From: Hoplostethus atlanticus
Taxonomy: Eukaryota; Chordata; Actinopteri; Trachichthyiformes; Trachichthyidae
DNA length: 64,000 nucleotides
Reading direction: 5' to 3'
Assembly: GCA_034670405.1 (NCBI GenBank)
Contig: JAXDDX010000016.1
Location: 578,501 to 642,500 of the forward strand
In this document: piece by piece, positions 40,739-54,700 of the stretch
Position numbering within the stretch: the stretch's first letter is position 1
Layout: each line of letters begins with the position of its first letter
Position numbers and translations under genes: made by a program
Notes under the pieces: generated by a model
Database searches by the model: none
What the model was told of the DNA's origin: nothing
What the model saw: only the letters and a program-made list of their open reading frames with translations

Positions 40739-43225
40739 CTATTGCCGAGGGAGGGTTGCTGGCTTCTCTCTCCGCTGTCCTTGTGGCGGTGGTGCTGCAG
40801 CTGTCAGGCTGTGATAAAGAGTAGAAAGCAGAGAAGTTTTCACACTAATTATTACACAATAATGAAGTACTTGGAAAGGGGCACAGTGACTATGAAGGTC
40901 AAACACTCATTGATAAAAAGTGAATAGAGTCTATTAGAAAGTATCTATCAAGTGAACAGAGATTATTAGAAAGTGGATAGAGGAACTTTTTTTATGAGTT
41001 AGTGAAGAACATTTACCGGTCACACTTGCAGTAGTCATTGGCCTTCAGTGGCTGTCTGATGTTCTTCAGCTTCCAGGCCTTTCGCTATGGGAGAACAATC
41101 ACATTATTGTTGATCCATTCACTCCATCAACCATCTCCCTTCATTCAATCTTTTAATTATAGTTTACAGGGCTGCATATGAACATTTTGTAAACACTTTT
41201 CTGGAGCTTCTGTCCACTACCTTCATTCTTTTGTTCCTCCGGTGCAAGATAATGACAGAGATCACCAGTAAAACCAGGAACAGGCAGCCGAGTCCCACTG
41301 CAACCCACATCCACAGGCTGAGCCCCAGCACCAAGCTGATCATACCGGGTGGCTTGTCAGTGACACCTGGTAGACCTATAAAAATGGACCGTGGCAGACA
41401 TCAAGAATCAGTCAATGCAAGATCTATTCAAACTTTAGGTCCATGCAACACGCAAGCAATTCTCATTGATCTGAAAAATAAAATTGTGATTTTAGAACGC
41501 AATAGTAAATCCCAGTTCTACATACAGTTGTGGCAAATTGGCGCAATGGAAGGCGATGGGGATGGCACAGGCTCTGGAAGGGAAACCACACCAGACATCA
41601 CTATCACCCTAATGTTCACTCACTGGGGTATGTTAGTTCATAGACTACTACTACTTAAAACTTTTCCTACCTTTTACTATGTTGACAGTGAGGGTCTCGC
41701 TGTACGGCACCCCTTCATGAGAGAACTTGCACAGCCAGTCCCCTGCGTGTGAGCTGGCTACAGGGTTGAGATGGTCCATCCCTGGTTGTCCATCTGGCCT
41801 CTGCCACTCCACCGTGGGCTCGCCCAACCCTTTTACCTGACACTGGAGCGTAGCCTTGCTGCCCAGCTGCAGTGGACCGGAGGGGTTGACTGAGGCTGTT
41901 GGTGGAAATGATGGTAAAGGTATTCATAGGATGATATAGGTTAAAGGATATAGCGTTTTGGAAATGGTTTCTTCAAATGTTCAAATACTGTAACTTTGGT
42001 GAAATGATTTGTATCAGCAAAATTGACCTGTGATATTCTATTTCTCAAAACTTTATTGGAAGTATCAGAATCATTGGTCATATAATCATTTTATTCTCCT
42101 CCTTATCCATTTGAAAGAGTATTTGCAAATACCTTTCATGGTTTGTTTTAATTCTACCTAGGTGCCAGATGGGTGGGGTTTGTCACAAGACCTAAAACTA
42201 CCTGAATTGTCCTGATGGGAAAAAACACACTCACTTCATTTTTCCATGCAAAACTGAGAATTATTTGCAAATGCTATTTGATCCAGGTCTGCTGGGAACG
42301 TGTTACTACCTGAGACCGATATAAAGTCTGTGTTCGTGAGCCTTCCCATCCACAATACAGGTGTACCGTCCAACATCCTCTTCCACCATTGGAGAGATCT
42401 CCAGGAGGTCATTCTTCATTTGGCACTTACGTGCTAAGTCAGTGAGGCCTAATGTAGAGAATACATGTAATCAACAACAGTTTTATTATAACACAATATA
42501 TTGTGCACTATATATTGTGGACTAGTTTTCCCATAATGCTTATCTACAATGTCTTCTGTTGTACCTTTGCCTTTGCTAGGCATGCCGCGCCGATACCTGA
42601 TGTTCCAAATCATCTCATTATTAAATCTCCATTCCACGTCCTTCAAAGAGGTGCTGACGCCACACTTGATCTTGGCGGGCTGCCCTGGTTTCCCACGGAC
42701 CACCTCACCTGCAGCAGAAAGTGCTCCCAGCACTGAGGAGAAAGGATTACATGCATGCATCAGTTCTCACGATATTCACATGAGAATACAATGAGCTATA
42801 TGTTTTTAGACTGTGACAAATTGGTGTTTTTGCAATATATTCTTATTATGTTGGATCTAGACTCAAACATTGACTGTGACATTGAAGTGCAAATTATCAG
42901 GTTTAATTGCAAGTGTTTTTTTTAGGCATTTGGGATGAGTACTACAGAACTACAGCCCTTTTTGTACATGGACCGCCCACTGCTGCATGCCAAAAGCATT
43001 TGGGCAATTTACTATTAGTCAAGCCATTTTTCATATGTAGATAAAAATTCTTCATATGTAATGACTTCTTAAAGTCTCAAACATTATCAGGCTCTTTCTA
43101 TATTATTGTTTTATTATTATTCTTCTGTATTATTGTCTTATTAACTTTTATTTTACATGTTTATCTACGATTACATTTCACAAATATGTTCACTCACCAA
43201 AAACAAACAGCACGATGGTCCTCAT
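40739..43225 (-). CDS. cd4-2: CD4-2, two-Ig-domain CD4-like co-receptor
   Basis: Teleost CD4-2 is a second CD4-type co-receptor of T cells, known to have fewer Ig domains than CD4-1 and to keep the Lck motif. Seven coding exons: 43198-43225 (signal, MRTIVLFVF), 42565-42732 and 42317-42448 (D1, split by an intron), 41671-41895 (D2), 41221-41375 (membrane), 41017-41084 and 40739-40808 (tail). Phases agree and give 281 residues. D1 has IKCGV...VEWRF and RYTCIV; D2 has ATLQC...VEWQRP and GDWLC. The membrane helix is about residues 196-224, followed by HRRNKRMK. The tail contains YCKC (Cys255 and Cys257), the CxC clasp. The final exon is proline- and arginine-rich. The 5' splice site after 42317 is GTCTCA, weak but required by phase. 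It lies in the same orientation as CD4-1, about 14 kb away. Confidence 0.9.
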
Positions 43226-44544
43226 ATTTGATATTGGATCTAACAGGATAATGGGAGTGTGAGTGAGAGCAATAGAAACACATTTACATTTGTGTAATGA
43301 CAAAATCACATAACTTATCACAGCAGGTTTATGGTGTAACAACAACAATTTGATGCAGTTGTTCAATCCAGGATAGAGCATACCACACAGAGCTTCTGTT
43401 TGAGATGAATGCCTCATGCCTTACCAAAAAGCATGTGATCCCTAACCACCAAGCTACTTCCTTTCTTCCTTCCTTTCTCTCTTCCTCTCTCTCACACATT
43501 AAATTGATGTGAAACTGAACTTCACAAATGCACAAAACATAAAATGTAATGTAACTGTTCTTGAGAAATTCCAACACATTGTGATCAATAATACACGTAC
43601 AAATGCTTTGCTGTAGGTCCAATTCATCAGATATCAAAAGACATCAGAAATACAAAAAATATATGAAAAGCAATAATTTTGGTGCGCAGTTTCTTACAGG
43701 TTAAGGCAATTGAGGAGAGAAAATTCACATAAAATGGTTGACACACCATTTATCACTCACTCCATGATCTGTGAGACACCAGCTTCACGGCCGAAGAATT
43801 ATATACATGCAACATTTAGAGAGGTTTTAGAATCAAACAAACAAAAACTTAGATTCTTTAGATTAAATGTAAACATTGTCATTTTAAAACTACAAGCTAG
43901 AGTTATTCTTTTGGCTATTTGAAATACCCGCAGATAAAGTTCTAAGTTACGTAACTGCATCCAAATTAATTTCAAGGCTCACAGGCTCATTTTTGACATG
44001 TAATTATGGATTAATTCACCACACTGACTGACCAATAAAAAGATATACAAAGAAATAAAGAACCATTTCAGGGTTTACAGTTAGATTGATCTAGACGTAT
44101 ACATTTCAGGTTTGGAAAACCAAATGTGCCAATAAGGCCCATTTTCACTTTTCTCATTTGGGTAATGTACACTTCGAAAAAAAATAATTGAAACTGTAGT
44201 AAAGGGTTTCAAATAAAAAACATGATGGTTAAAGATAGATAGTAAGATAGAAGATAACTTAATAGGTTCTGAAATGTATAAATAAACCCGTGGTTATAAA
44301 CTGAAGTACGTTTTTTGTTAGGCTGAAATAGGTGCACACATAATACCTTTGGTCTTATTGGAAATGATGTTTCCAAATGTGGAAACATCATTTCCAATAA
44401 GTAGTAGTAATAGTAGTACAGTAGCAGCAGAAGTATCATTTTCACAATAACATGTTTTTGGACTGGTAAAATGAAATCCATGAGATTCATCTTTTGAGAC
44501 TTTTAAATGATTACAACTTTTCAACTCTTAATTTGAAAACTTAC
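43226..44544 (-). other. CD4-2 intron 1
   Basis: About 1.3 kb between the proposed leader exon and the signal-peptide exon. It contains the perfect hairpin at 44354-44401 and no coding exon. Confidence 0.5.
44354..44401. repeat. Perfect 22-bp inverted repeat with 4-base loop
   Basis: CTTATTGGAAATGATGTTTC and two more bases form the left arm, AATG the loop, and the exact reverse complement follows. It lies in CD4-2 intron 1, about 145 bases from the leader exon. A target duplication is not evident. Confidence 0.93.
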
Positions 44545-44595
44545 CTGGAACTGTAGACTAATGAAGTGTGGCTCACGCTATTTAAAAAGGTTGAA
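44545..44595 (-). promoter_or_regulatory. cd4-2: CD4-2 leader exon and promoter area
   Basis: A consensus 5' splice site follows 44545 on the minus strand (GTTCCAG, then GTAAGTTT). A TTTAAAT sequence at about 44580-44586 could act as a TATA-like element just upstream of a very short leader exon. The start of transcription is inferred. Confidence 0.45.
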
Positions 44596-45074
44596 ATAAT
44601 TTCTCTTGATCCATTCAGTGCTTCACATTACGCAAGAAAACAGTGCAAGGATGCAAAAGGTGTAGAGGGCGGAAGAGATCTAAGAAAACAACTGCAGTTT
44701 GGAAAGTTGTACACCAATGCAAAACCCAACTCTTTGTGGGTTTGCTCAGGATGCCTGCGCTTTCTTGCAAACTAGGCCTGGGATTCCACACACTGTCTAG
44801 ATTTTACATGTGAGGAAAACTCAGCAGGTAAGTAGCATCTGTGCACTGACTTCAAAACACTCATTGCAAATAACCTTGTTGAAATGTTGCGTATTTCAAC
44901 AATGTGTAAAATAATCTCGTTTGATCATACCCACCACTTCACTGTTACGGATGTATGATGTCAAAATGACAGAGAAACTATGACACATTTCTAATTCTTA
45001 GGTTAAAAATACACCTACTACTGGAAATGTAATAAAAAAATCTATGCCAACTTAATCACACCAAAGGCAGAATG

Positions 45075-45767
45075 GCAGAAAGACAAGTCTTTATTTGTCA
45101 GATCAGAAGTAACAAAGGATTTTTTTTGCAAAATAAAAACAAAACAAAAATCACCCAGATATCACCCTCACCGCACTTTAAAGAACAACCAGTTTGGTTT
45201 GGTATTTTACGTTTTTATTTCTTAAACACATATTTGAGCTGTTTAATTTTCATTTTAATGACATTTTCTCTTATCGTGGATGTTGAACTGTTATCTACTG
45301 GAGGTGGAGAAGGAGGAAGGTGGTGCGTGGCTGATGTGATGACGTCAAAGCTGCCACTGTCAAATAAAAGGAGGGAAGGGTTGGAAGCAACATGTTTTGA
45401 TGGGGAGGGGCAATGTCCACTGATGCCAATGCAAACCAATAGACAGAATGTGGACTGATAGTAGTAGTGGAGCAAACATACTAAGGAGTGACTGGACCAA
45501 CAGCTTAGCAAAAAAGAAAAAGTCTCACTGACTTTTGGTGTGTATTCAAGTGATCAAAAGAAACCTCTCCCTCCACAACATCTTAACTGTACATCTGCAC
45601 CAATGGATTTCAGTGTGTACATAAGCCGTCTGAGAAGTGTATTTACAACCTAATTCTGTCAGTTCTGAAGCGTGTCAAGGCATTCTTAGTAGCTTGGTGG
45701 GGTGTGACTATGCGTGTTGTGTTGTGTGTGTTAGCGCCCACACTAAAAAGTCTGACTCCCCTTCGGC
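45075..45767 (-). other. usp5: USP5 3' UTR with poly(A) signal
   Basis: Follows the USP5 stop at 45768-45770. AATAAA on the minus strand is at 45090-45095. The CD4-2 leader exon lies about 0.5 kb further downstream in the same orientation. Confidence 0.5.
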
Positions 45768-48700
45768 TCATTCAACCACTCTCCTGTAGAAGTAGAGGTA
45801 TCCCAGGTCTTTGGGGGGCTTCTCTGAGGCACACACTTTCTGATCGTTGAAGATGACCCACCTGAGAGAAAAAAAAATGAGAGAAAACATTGATCGCAAA
45901 GAGCCATTAGATTATGGGCAGGTTATGGATTCGATTAAGTATACACAACACGGTAACATAAATGAAAGGGTCAAATTCCAACATGAGATAGCCACCACTT
46001 GAGATAAGTGACAACTACTGTTACCAAATGATTGACAGCATAATATTAAAACAAATTATGGTACTATGAAGAGTAGTAGGCAATTTCAATCCTGGATTTA
46101 AAGGATTTTTGAGATATGGGATGATTAACTTCAGGTAATGTTTTTTTTTCCCCAACTAAAATGGATATAGAGCATTTTGGACTCTTCAAATCTATAGATG
46201 GTACTTTTTACTCTGTTTATATCAGTAGCTATGGGAATGTTTAAGGCCCAAACCAGAATTGGAGTATGGCGCCCCCTGCTGAGCCATTGTTACCTCACTA
46301 CTTTGATGAGCCTATAATTTGATTTATTGAAGAAATCTTTTCACTGTCACTGCCATATTGATTGACTGAACTATGCATGATAGGACTGGGAGCATATGAT
46401 AGTAAGACAAATGTATTGAGAGGCTGTAAATTATTTATATTTGTGTTGTTTGGAAACACTGGGGAAAAATACGACAGGATTTGAAAGCCGCAAAGAGGTT
46501 TTTAAATAGCAACAATTGCAAGTTTGGGCTTTGAAAGAGTAAAACATTCCTAAAAAGCTAAAAACACAGTACTTACTGTTGGTCCTTCTTGATGTGGCAG
46601 ACATAGTGGCCGCACATTGTGCTTGTCCCCATGTGACTAATGAATGCAAACAGCTCATACTCTGGACAAAAAAAATGAAGTCAATCAAATGTTGTATTAG
46701 CAAATGAATATGTATTGCTTCCAAAAAGAGAAATAGGACCTTTTTAACTTGTATGAGGACATGCATGACTTACTGCCAGGGCCATCTCTGACACGGGGCC
46801 CAGGCGGGGGCTCCCTGCTGCCCTCACTCTCCCCAGCTGAGCGGCCTCCTTCAGACACCTCCATGGACTCCAGGTCATCCAGGTGGGAGAAGATCCAGTC
46901 GACTGCCCGCTCCAGGACATTACTCTGGGACAAAGAAAAACTTATTGTCAGAGGGTATGGAGAAGTAGAGGTTTGGTGAAATATAACCTTTTTGAGTTGT
47001 ACATTTTGATATTATACTTAATATGATGTGTTCAAGAGCGTAGGTGACGGCTGATTTCTTCAGCCACCCTACAGCTGACAAAAATACCCTTTTCTAGCCC
47101 GTCAAGTTGTCTAAACAAATTCGTCAACTCAACACAACATACTAATTGATTTTCATTATTCACCAAATGATTGAGACCTCTTGTAATTACCAGCTAGGCT
47201 ATAGCTATAACATAAAGTTCAAGGCTGCATCTTTGATTTTGTGAAGATTCATAAACTGGGTTGCAGCATATTGTGAAATATTACCATGCAAACTGGTCAC
47301 AATTATTAATGCTGTTTTAGTATTTTTGACCATGTCCAAATAGTAAAACATTATGTAAACATTATGTGCTTGCATGGTTCAAGAGTCAAACAAACAATTG
47401 TTAAGTCGTTTGCTAATGATGAGGCAAATGAAAGTCATTGAACCATAGTACAAGATTCCAGGCATGATGGAGCCGAGGTTACAATTGGGTTGGTAGTGTC
47501 TGAAAAACAGGGGACGGCTACGCACATTTTGGCACAGTTCCACTTTTAGACAAGTTGTTAAAACTGTTATATAGCTTTAATTATCTTTAATTGGATGCAG
47601 TTGAATCAATCAGTTTCTAACCGTGGCTCTAAGTGCTTTGGTAGCCTGGTCTCGGCTGAAGCCCATGGAGACGATGGTTGCCAGATGCTCCTCAGACAGG
47701 CTCTCTGTGGGCGTGGTCCCAGGGGCGGAGCTGCAGCCAGGCAAGACCAGTGGAGCAGAGAAATCTGCAGCCAATGACAAAAGGAGAATATGTAGACTGG
47801 GAGCAGCGCAGTGACATGAATTGATGCTTAGCTCACTGGTAAATTCCCAATGCTCTACCCACCTGGGTCATCCATATGGCCCATGACCCAGTTCATGGCA
47901 GCATCGATTCCAGTGTTCCCAGTGTAGTACACCGCCTTTCTGCAGGCCTCCAGTGGGAATCCCATCTCACATAACTGGGACACAGTGGAGTCATCCAGGA
48001 CTGGGGCTGCGTGTGTGTCAAGGGTGGAGAGGGTTGAATTACTCGAGTGTACTCTATTTCACATGGATGTGGATTTCTATTCTGGGGGGCTGGGGGGGAT
48101 ATACAACTCCCATTCATTACAAATAGATTATCGTTGTCCTGCTTATTGTGTCCCTGAGTACATCCTTTATTTTAACAAAAGTAAAGACAAAAATCCCTCC
48201 TGGATTGGCAAAACACAAAAACAAAGAAAATAATATCTTAAAACAATAACTCATAGTCGAAAACACAACAACTTAGACATAGCTACTGTCATTTGAAATG
48301 TAAAGTTAAATCACCACATACCATGCAAAAGTAAACAAATCTCAAGGTAACGACGTCACATGCAAAACACAGAAACCATGAAACCAAAAAAAGGTGGAAA
48401 GGAAGAAACTAGGGCGGACAAGCACTGGTATCACTGTAAGGAGGAAAAGAGCAGAAACGACAGACAGACTGACACAGCAGTGGGGAGTAGAGTGAGTCGT
48501 CCTCCTCGTTGCCATGGGAACCCAGGATACCTTTGACCTCCACGTCAGGGGTCATGAGAGGGGGCGGGGCCACCTCCGGTAGAAGCTCCTCTCCTGGCTG
48601 CTGGCCGGTCCCACGTAGTGCACTCAGATCCAGTGTGTCAGGAACGTCAATGCTCACGTCTGCACAGAACAAAATCATACATCATCAAAAGGATTTTGCC

Positions 48701-51700
48701 GGAGCTAAACTCTCTATCACCCACTACTGTCAGGATTCCTGCAGGGTTTCCATTTCAAACCTCCATACTTTTTCCTGGCCATAATTTCTTGACTACATTC
48801 AAAGATTTTGTCTGTTGACTGTGAACTAGACCACATAACTCAATAGCTGAAGATTAATGTTCACAACACCAAATATCACAACATGTTAATTGACTCCATA
48901 AAATGTATTGTGGTATGTGTCTCAGCACTAAACCAGTTTTTTTTTCATACTTTCTCAGACTTATTGTCCAATTCCAAAACTTTTCAATACCTGGAAATGA
49001 TTAAATTCAGTTTCAGTGCTTTTCCAGACCTTCCATTCTTTTGTAGGAACCCTATACTGTGGCCAGGTTTGTCAAAACACTGTCATATTCTCGTGAAGGA
49101 GGAGCATTTGGATATAAACCTAGAGCTATTAACATCTTTCAAATAGCATTATGGAATGCCTGAGTAGTCAGTGAGTGGACGTTCCCAGACATTCCCCTCT
49201 GGTAGGACTGCAGAAGTTTGTGTGTATCAACAAAAATGTTTGTCCCTTCAAGAGACATATTTAGCACTATAAACTTTTTCTTACCCAGTTTCTTGGGGAC
49301 CCAGTCAAGGCCAAAGGTGAACTTCTTAATCTGGATAACCAGGTGGTCAGGGAAAGAGGCAAAGCGGGTCGTTCTGACAAATAGGACAAAAACTGACATT
49401 AATAAACACGTTATGATTTGTTCCAAAGAAAGCTTTCAGTATGTGTGGATGTCTTTCTCCTTACTTGGTAGCTGTGGTCTTGGACTGCACAGCCGAGCTC
49501 CAGAAGTCTGTGAGGATCTCCGGTTCGCTGAGGGCCGCCATGCAAGCTGTGAAGGGGATTTGGGCACGCACTGTAGGGGTAGGGCCTGCTGATGAGTCCG
49601 CCTCCTCACGCCGACGCTCCGCCTCCTGCAGCTCCTCTGTAAGAGGAAAACAATATAGAGCATGCACCCCACTGTGTTCTACTAAACTGCAGAGGAGATG
49701 TACATCATAAATTGATGCAGCCTGTTGCCAATTGTTGTCTTGTCTGTATTCTTGTAGCCGTTCCACTGTGGCCTGTTCCTGCCACATTGGTGCCATTTTT
49801 GTAAAGTGAGTTAAGAGCCTGAAGTCCGCTCCACTAATAAAAAGTAATGTAAACCTAGTGTCAAGCCTGTAGTCTGCTCTGCCTATCAGAAGTAATACTT
49901 ACACAACACAAAATCAAGCCCCCCTCAGATGGCTTCCTCCAAATGTCGGTAGGGAATTCCTCTTACCTGTGTTGGTGGCTTGGTCCATGGGCACAGGCAG
50001 CTGGAGGATATAATCCACCCGCTGTGTGTACTTGGCTTTCTGTGACTGTTGACACACAATCCTCTCCTCCACCAGGAACCGGAAGGCTTCAGATGGGTTG
50101 GGCCCAGAGCGACAGTTCCTCTGTATAGGTGAAAGGGAATAATGATGTAGAGGAGGTACTGGGGACTGAAAAGAGGGACAGAGTGAGTGTTACTTTACCT
50201 CCACCATGTTTATGAAGTGCAATAAAAACTCCTGAGCATCCTGCTGCCGATTGGTGGAGAACTCTGGGTGGCCCCGCCCAATAAGTGCTTTGAACATGCG
50301 TGGTGCTATGCCGACTTGGTCTCCCTGGAAACAAAGCATGAACGGGATTTGTCAACAGTGAGAATGAATATTGATGTGGACCATGTAGACCTGTAGACCT
50401 TGTAAAGCCATGTAATGTTCCTTCTTACCCTGGGTTCAGATGTGCTTTGTTCATCTCCAGGATCTGGGGCTGGTTTAGAATACTCTCCCGACAACAGACC
50501 ATAGCCCAGCTTGGCTCTGTGACAAACAAGAAAAACTCAAATTAAAAAGAGTGTAATAGATTTCCAGTCGAATTGAACTGGAAAGTAGGGACAATGTCTG
50601 TAACAGGTCCATAGGTCCGTGAGTGGCATTACACTTGTCTCTGAGTGTTGGGCAATTTTACACATCAGTGGCAACTAAAAAGTGTTAAGTTACTGTCTAG
50701 CACATACCGTTACAAGCGTGAGCGGTGTGGAGCATACCACAGAATTTTAGATTTCACTTTTGTTTTCACAAGAGGCTCTGTCACATTAGATAAGATACAA
50801 CAGGAGCAACACCTTTTTCCCCTGCACTGGCACAGTGCTAAATGAAGTGTGGAGATAAGTCTGTCTGACACGTGACTACAGGGCTCCTGACATCAATATA
50901 GCCATCAGCCATTCAGGAGGATATCCAACATTAAAAATAAAAACGTGTGTCTGTGTGAGTATTTGTGTGAGTATTTGACCTACTGTGCAAGATGGTAATA
51001 CTTTCCGACACAAAGGGAAAAGAGGACAAAGTGAGAGTGTGAATGCATGTGTGAATTGAGCTATGTAAAAAGCCGCTATATGACAAGAAGAGATTTTGGA
51101 TTTCTATTCTAACTTCTATTTTCTTATTCTTATTATCTACTGGTAAAGAAGCTAGTCATAGACAATAACCAAACAGCAGCGTAACTCCTGGAGTTGTATC
51201 ACATTTTATGGAAGCTAGAAAAGGACACTCACACTTGAGTTTTGAAGTCCTGGGTTGGGTCGCTTGGGGCTTCATGGAAGATCTTGTCGATGTTCGACAC
51301 ATACCTAGCAGGCATGGATAAAAGAGTGTGAGAGAAGTTCTTTACATGCAGTATCTTAATAATAATGATCGGCTTGACAGCAATATTTTCACTGCCGGCT
51401 ATCTTTAAGAGTCACACTGTCCTTTATTACAGGAAGTGCCATGTTCAACTCAACAGCTGGGAGAGACAGGAGGTAGGAGGCTCTGAGAGGGAGAGGGTAC
51501 TAACTTGCTCTGGAAGTCGGGCACAGTGAAGAGCACTTGCATGACAGAGTTGAGGTAGCAGCTGTTGCCCAGGTTCTTCATGCCAGTCAGGCCAGGGCCC
51601 GACAGGGGCCGCAGGGTGGTACCTGACTCCTGGATCACCTCCCACTCACCCACCCGTTGGTTCACAGCGATCTCCAGCTCTGTCATAGTCCGCTCAGTCT

Positions 51701-54700
51701 GAGAGGGGTGTGGGTGGAGGTAGAGAAAACGATGACATAAGAGAGTGAGTTAATGATAAAGAGGAGAAACAGGTGGTGGAGGAAAATATGGTGTGGAGGA
51801 AAATGATTGAGAGAGATGGAAAAAAGGCCAGGCGTGATAATGGGAATGTGGTGAAAATATGAGCACACATGACAGATGAATAATAGACAGCAATAAATAA
51901 AAGGAGTTAAGAGTCAAGAAGTCCAGGAGGAGCAGAGAGAACAGGGACAGATGTTCAATAAAATTTGTTTTGCAAGGTATTAGTTTGTAAGATCTACTGG
52001 TTCTCTAACATTGCAGATCAATTTCAGACTCCCTTGTCATACTATGTTATCAATGGCAGCTCTCTGAGGCAGAACCAGCCATAAGTGTTTGGATGTCTGC
52101 CAACAGGGAAAAAAACAATATCTCTGAGTAATTTTGTCGCACTAGAATGGTAGACAGGGGGCTGAGCAGTACTTTTTTCCAGAACATAATCAGATATGTA
52201 GAAAATCTGTAGACACATTTGACAACATAGGCCAGATCTAAAAACAAACAAACAGACAAAACAACAACAACAAAACACAGGGGTATATTTCCATAAAAAC
52301 AGTAAATCTGCTCAGTGTGGGGATCTACCTTCTCCATGGTCATCATGTCAATGCCAAAGTGAGCCAGGTGCTCTGGTAGCTTGGGATCCAGTACCATATC
52401 ATCCTCGTCATAGGAATAAACATCTGGGCAGACAAAGAGTTAGCATTCACAGACAAGTAAGATATAGATTGGCCAGACTCACTATATGCCCATATCAGTG
52501 TCCTAGACATTTGACATTTTCACCACAGTTGTTATGCTATGCCCTTACCTGCTCCATCAGGGGTGATGGTACCCAGTTTGACAGCAAGTGGGTGTCCTGT
52601 CTGCTGGAAGTGGAGCAGGGCATGGTTGTTTCCCCCAGAGCCATCAAAATACCTGCGACCACACAGCACTTTGCCATCCGACAGGTTCATCCACAGATTC
52701 TCCTGCAGGTTACACACCTCACACCGCCAGCCACTAAGATAGAGAAATGATAGATAGGGATAGAATGCATCAGAAAGCACCCTGAATGTGAAAGCAATAA
52801 GACCTGGCCATTTTCATCTTTGAAACAAATAAACGGCTATTAGAAGTTACTAAAGCTACTAGAAGCTACTATTAGAAGTTGTATTTCATGTAGAGACAGA
52901 GATACATCCTTTACACTTTTGTAAATCCTCTAATGCGTTTATGGTGCAATACAGTGAGAGCAGCTCAGAGGGGCTTTTATGAGACAGCTCTTCTGTAAGG
53001 AGCTGTATCATATCTGTGGTGAAAGCACAGATATGACCTCATGTCTCACCTGGGTGGGATCTTGAGTCCGTTGTCAAGCTGTTTGAGATCGACGGCGTGC
53101 CGTGACTCCTGTCTCAACTCTCCGTCCCATTGTTGAACTTGCAAGGCGTGAGACACTGAGTCTGCTGACATGAGACCCGCCATGGACAGAGACACCTTGA
53201 AGAACAGCAATCGAATCAATAGATAGATAGATACTTTATTTTGATCCCCAGGGGTGGTGGTGGTGGGGGTATAACAGTATCACAAAAAACAAAATGTACA
53301 AAATACAAAAGGTCTAAATACTAAATACTAGATGACATAGAACAGCAGATGGATGGCATATGTACATATATACACAAGTAATAGGACTAGGAAGAGCGGC
53401 TTGAGAATGAATGGATGGTACACATATGTAGCCATAAAATAGACTGTAATAACTGTAATAACTAGGGAAGAATGATACTTCAGTACTATCATAGTATAGC
53501 AATGCCATGCCCGTTCCTGATAACTGAGAAACCAAGGATTCTGAACTATTGCATTATTTAAAGTATCATAGTTTATGGTCCACATGCAGACTGTGTTGGT
53601 GAAATCAATATTTGAAAACTTGTGCCCCAATGTTCAAATGTTAACCATAATAATAAATAATATAATAAAAACAAACTATTCAAAGAGCTATGGAGATTGC
53701 CGATATGTGCTACAAGCCTCTGTGCTCATGAATCCAATGACTGAATTTTATTAAAAACACCGTTTTCTGTACACTTTTTCATGGTGTTGTGATACTAACT
53801 TAGTACAATGATACTTAAGTCTTTATAGTATTGTAGAGCAGTATAACAGCATCATGACAATGTTATTGATAACAGAAACCCTGTCATCTCTCACTATCAA
53901 CTGGCTGATTTAAGTCCTGTATTAATCAAAATTCACTGAAGAACTAACAGACAAGGTGTCTCACCCGCTCTCTCACAACATCAGGCATGTTGACAAGGTC
54001 CTCTGAAATCACCTCCTGTCTGTCAGGGAAGATGACAACCTTCACATCCTCTTCATACTGCTCCTGCTCCACATCAAAACCTCCTTCAATTCCTGGGTAG
54101 GAGGGGAGAAACATTACTCAAAACAGGACACCTGAACGTGTATGTATTTGTGTAAATACTGTTCCTTGCACTAACCTATGGCCAATCTGGTGGGCTTTTT
54201 CTTAGGTGGGTGTCCAGAGCCAGAGTTATTGTCATCTTCCTTCTGAGGGAAATCACATTTTAAATCAGTGGGTGTTGAGAATGTTCCATTGCACATAAAA
54301 GAGATGGTGCTGATTATGTGAAACTTCATTTAGATATATGTCTATGGGGAGATGAAAAAGGGGCACTACTTTAAGGAAAAGAAATCAAGAAGTAGGGAAA
54401 TGTGCCCAGTTGAAGCTCTGACATAGTAATCACCTGAGTCTTACGGGTCCTGGTGATGTGCAAGTAAGCCCGCTGACCAGTCCGGGCATGGTGCCTGTCC
54501 ACATACTGACTGCCAAAGCCCAGGAAACTGTTCATGCACACATAAAGGCCTCCCTCATTCTCCTGGAAACCAAGACACAGGCAACGAAAAATGTTGTTGC
54601 ATATCCTCATCAGCATGACACCGCACTGGAACGTTACAGTTAGAGGCGATGTAGGTACAACACTGTCTGGCCATGTCACAGTATCAATTACTCGATAGAA

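Noticed and set aside
41231..41752. Plus-strand 173-residue open frame
   Set aside because: It is antisense to the membrane and D2 exons of CD4-2, with no splice sites or family match.
44354..44401. microRNA precursor
   Set aside because: The stem is only 22 bp, fully paired, and the loop is 4 bases, unlike usual precursors.
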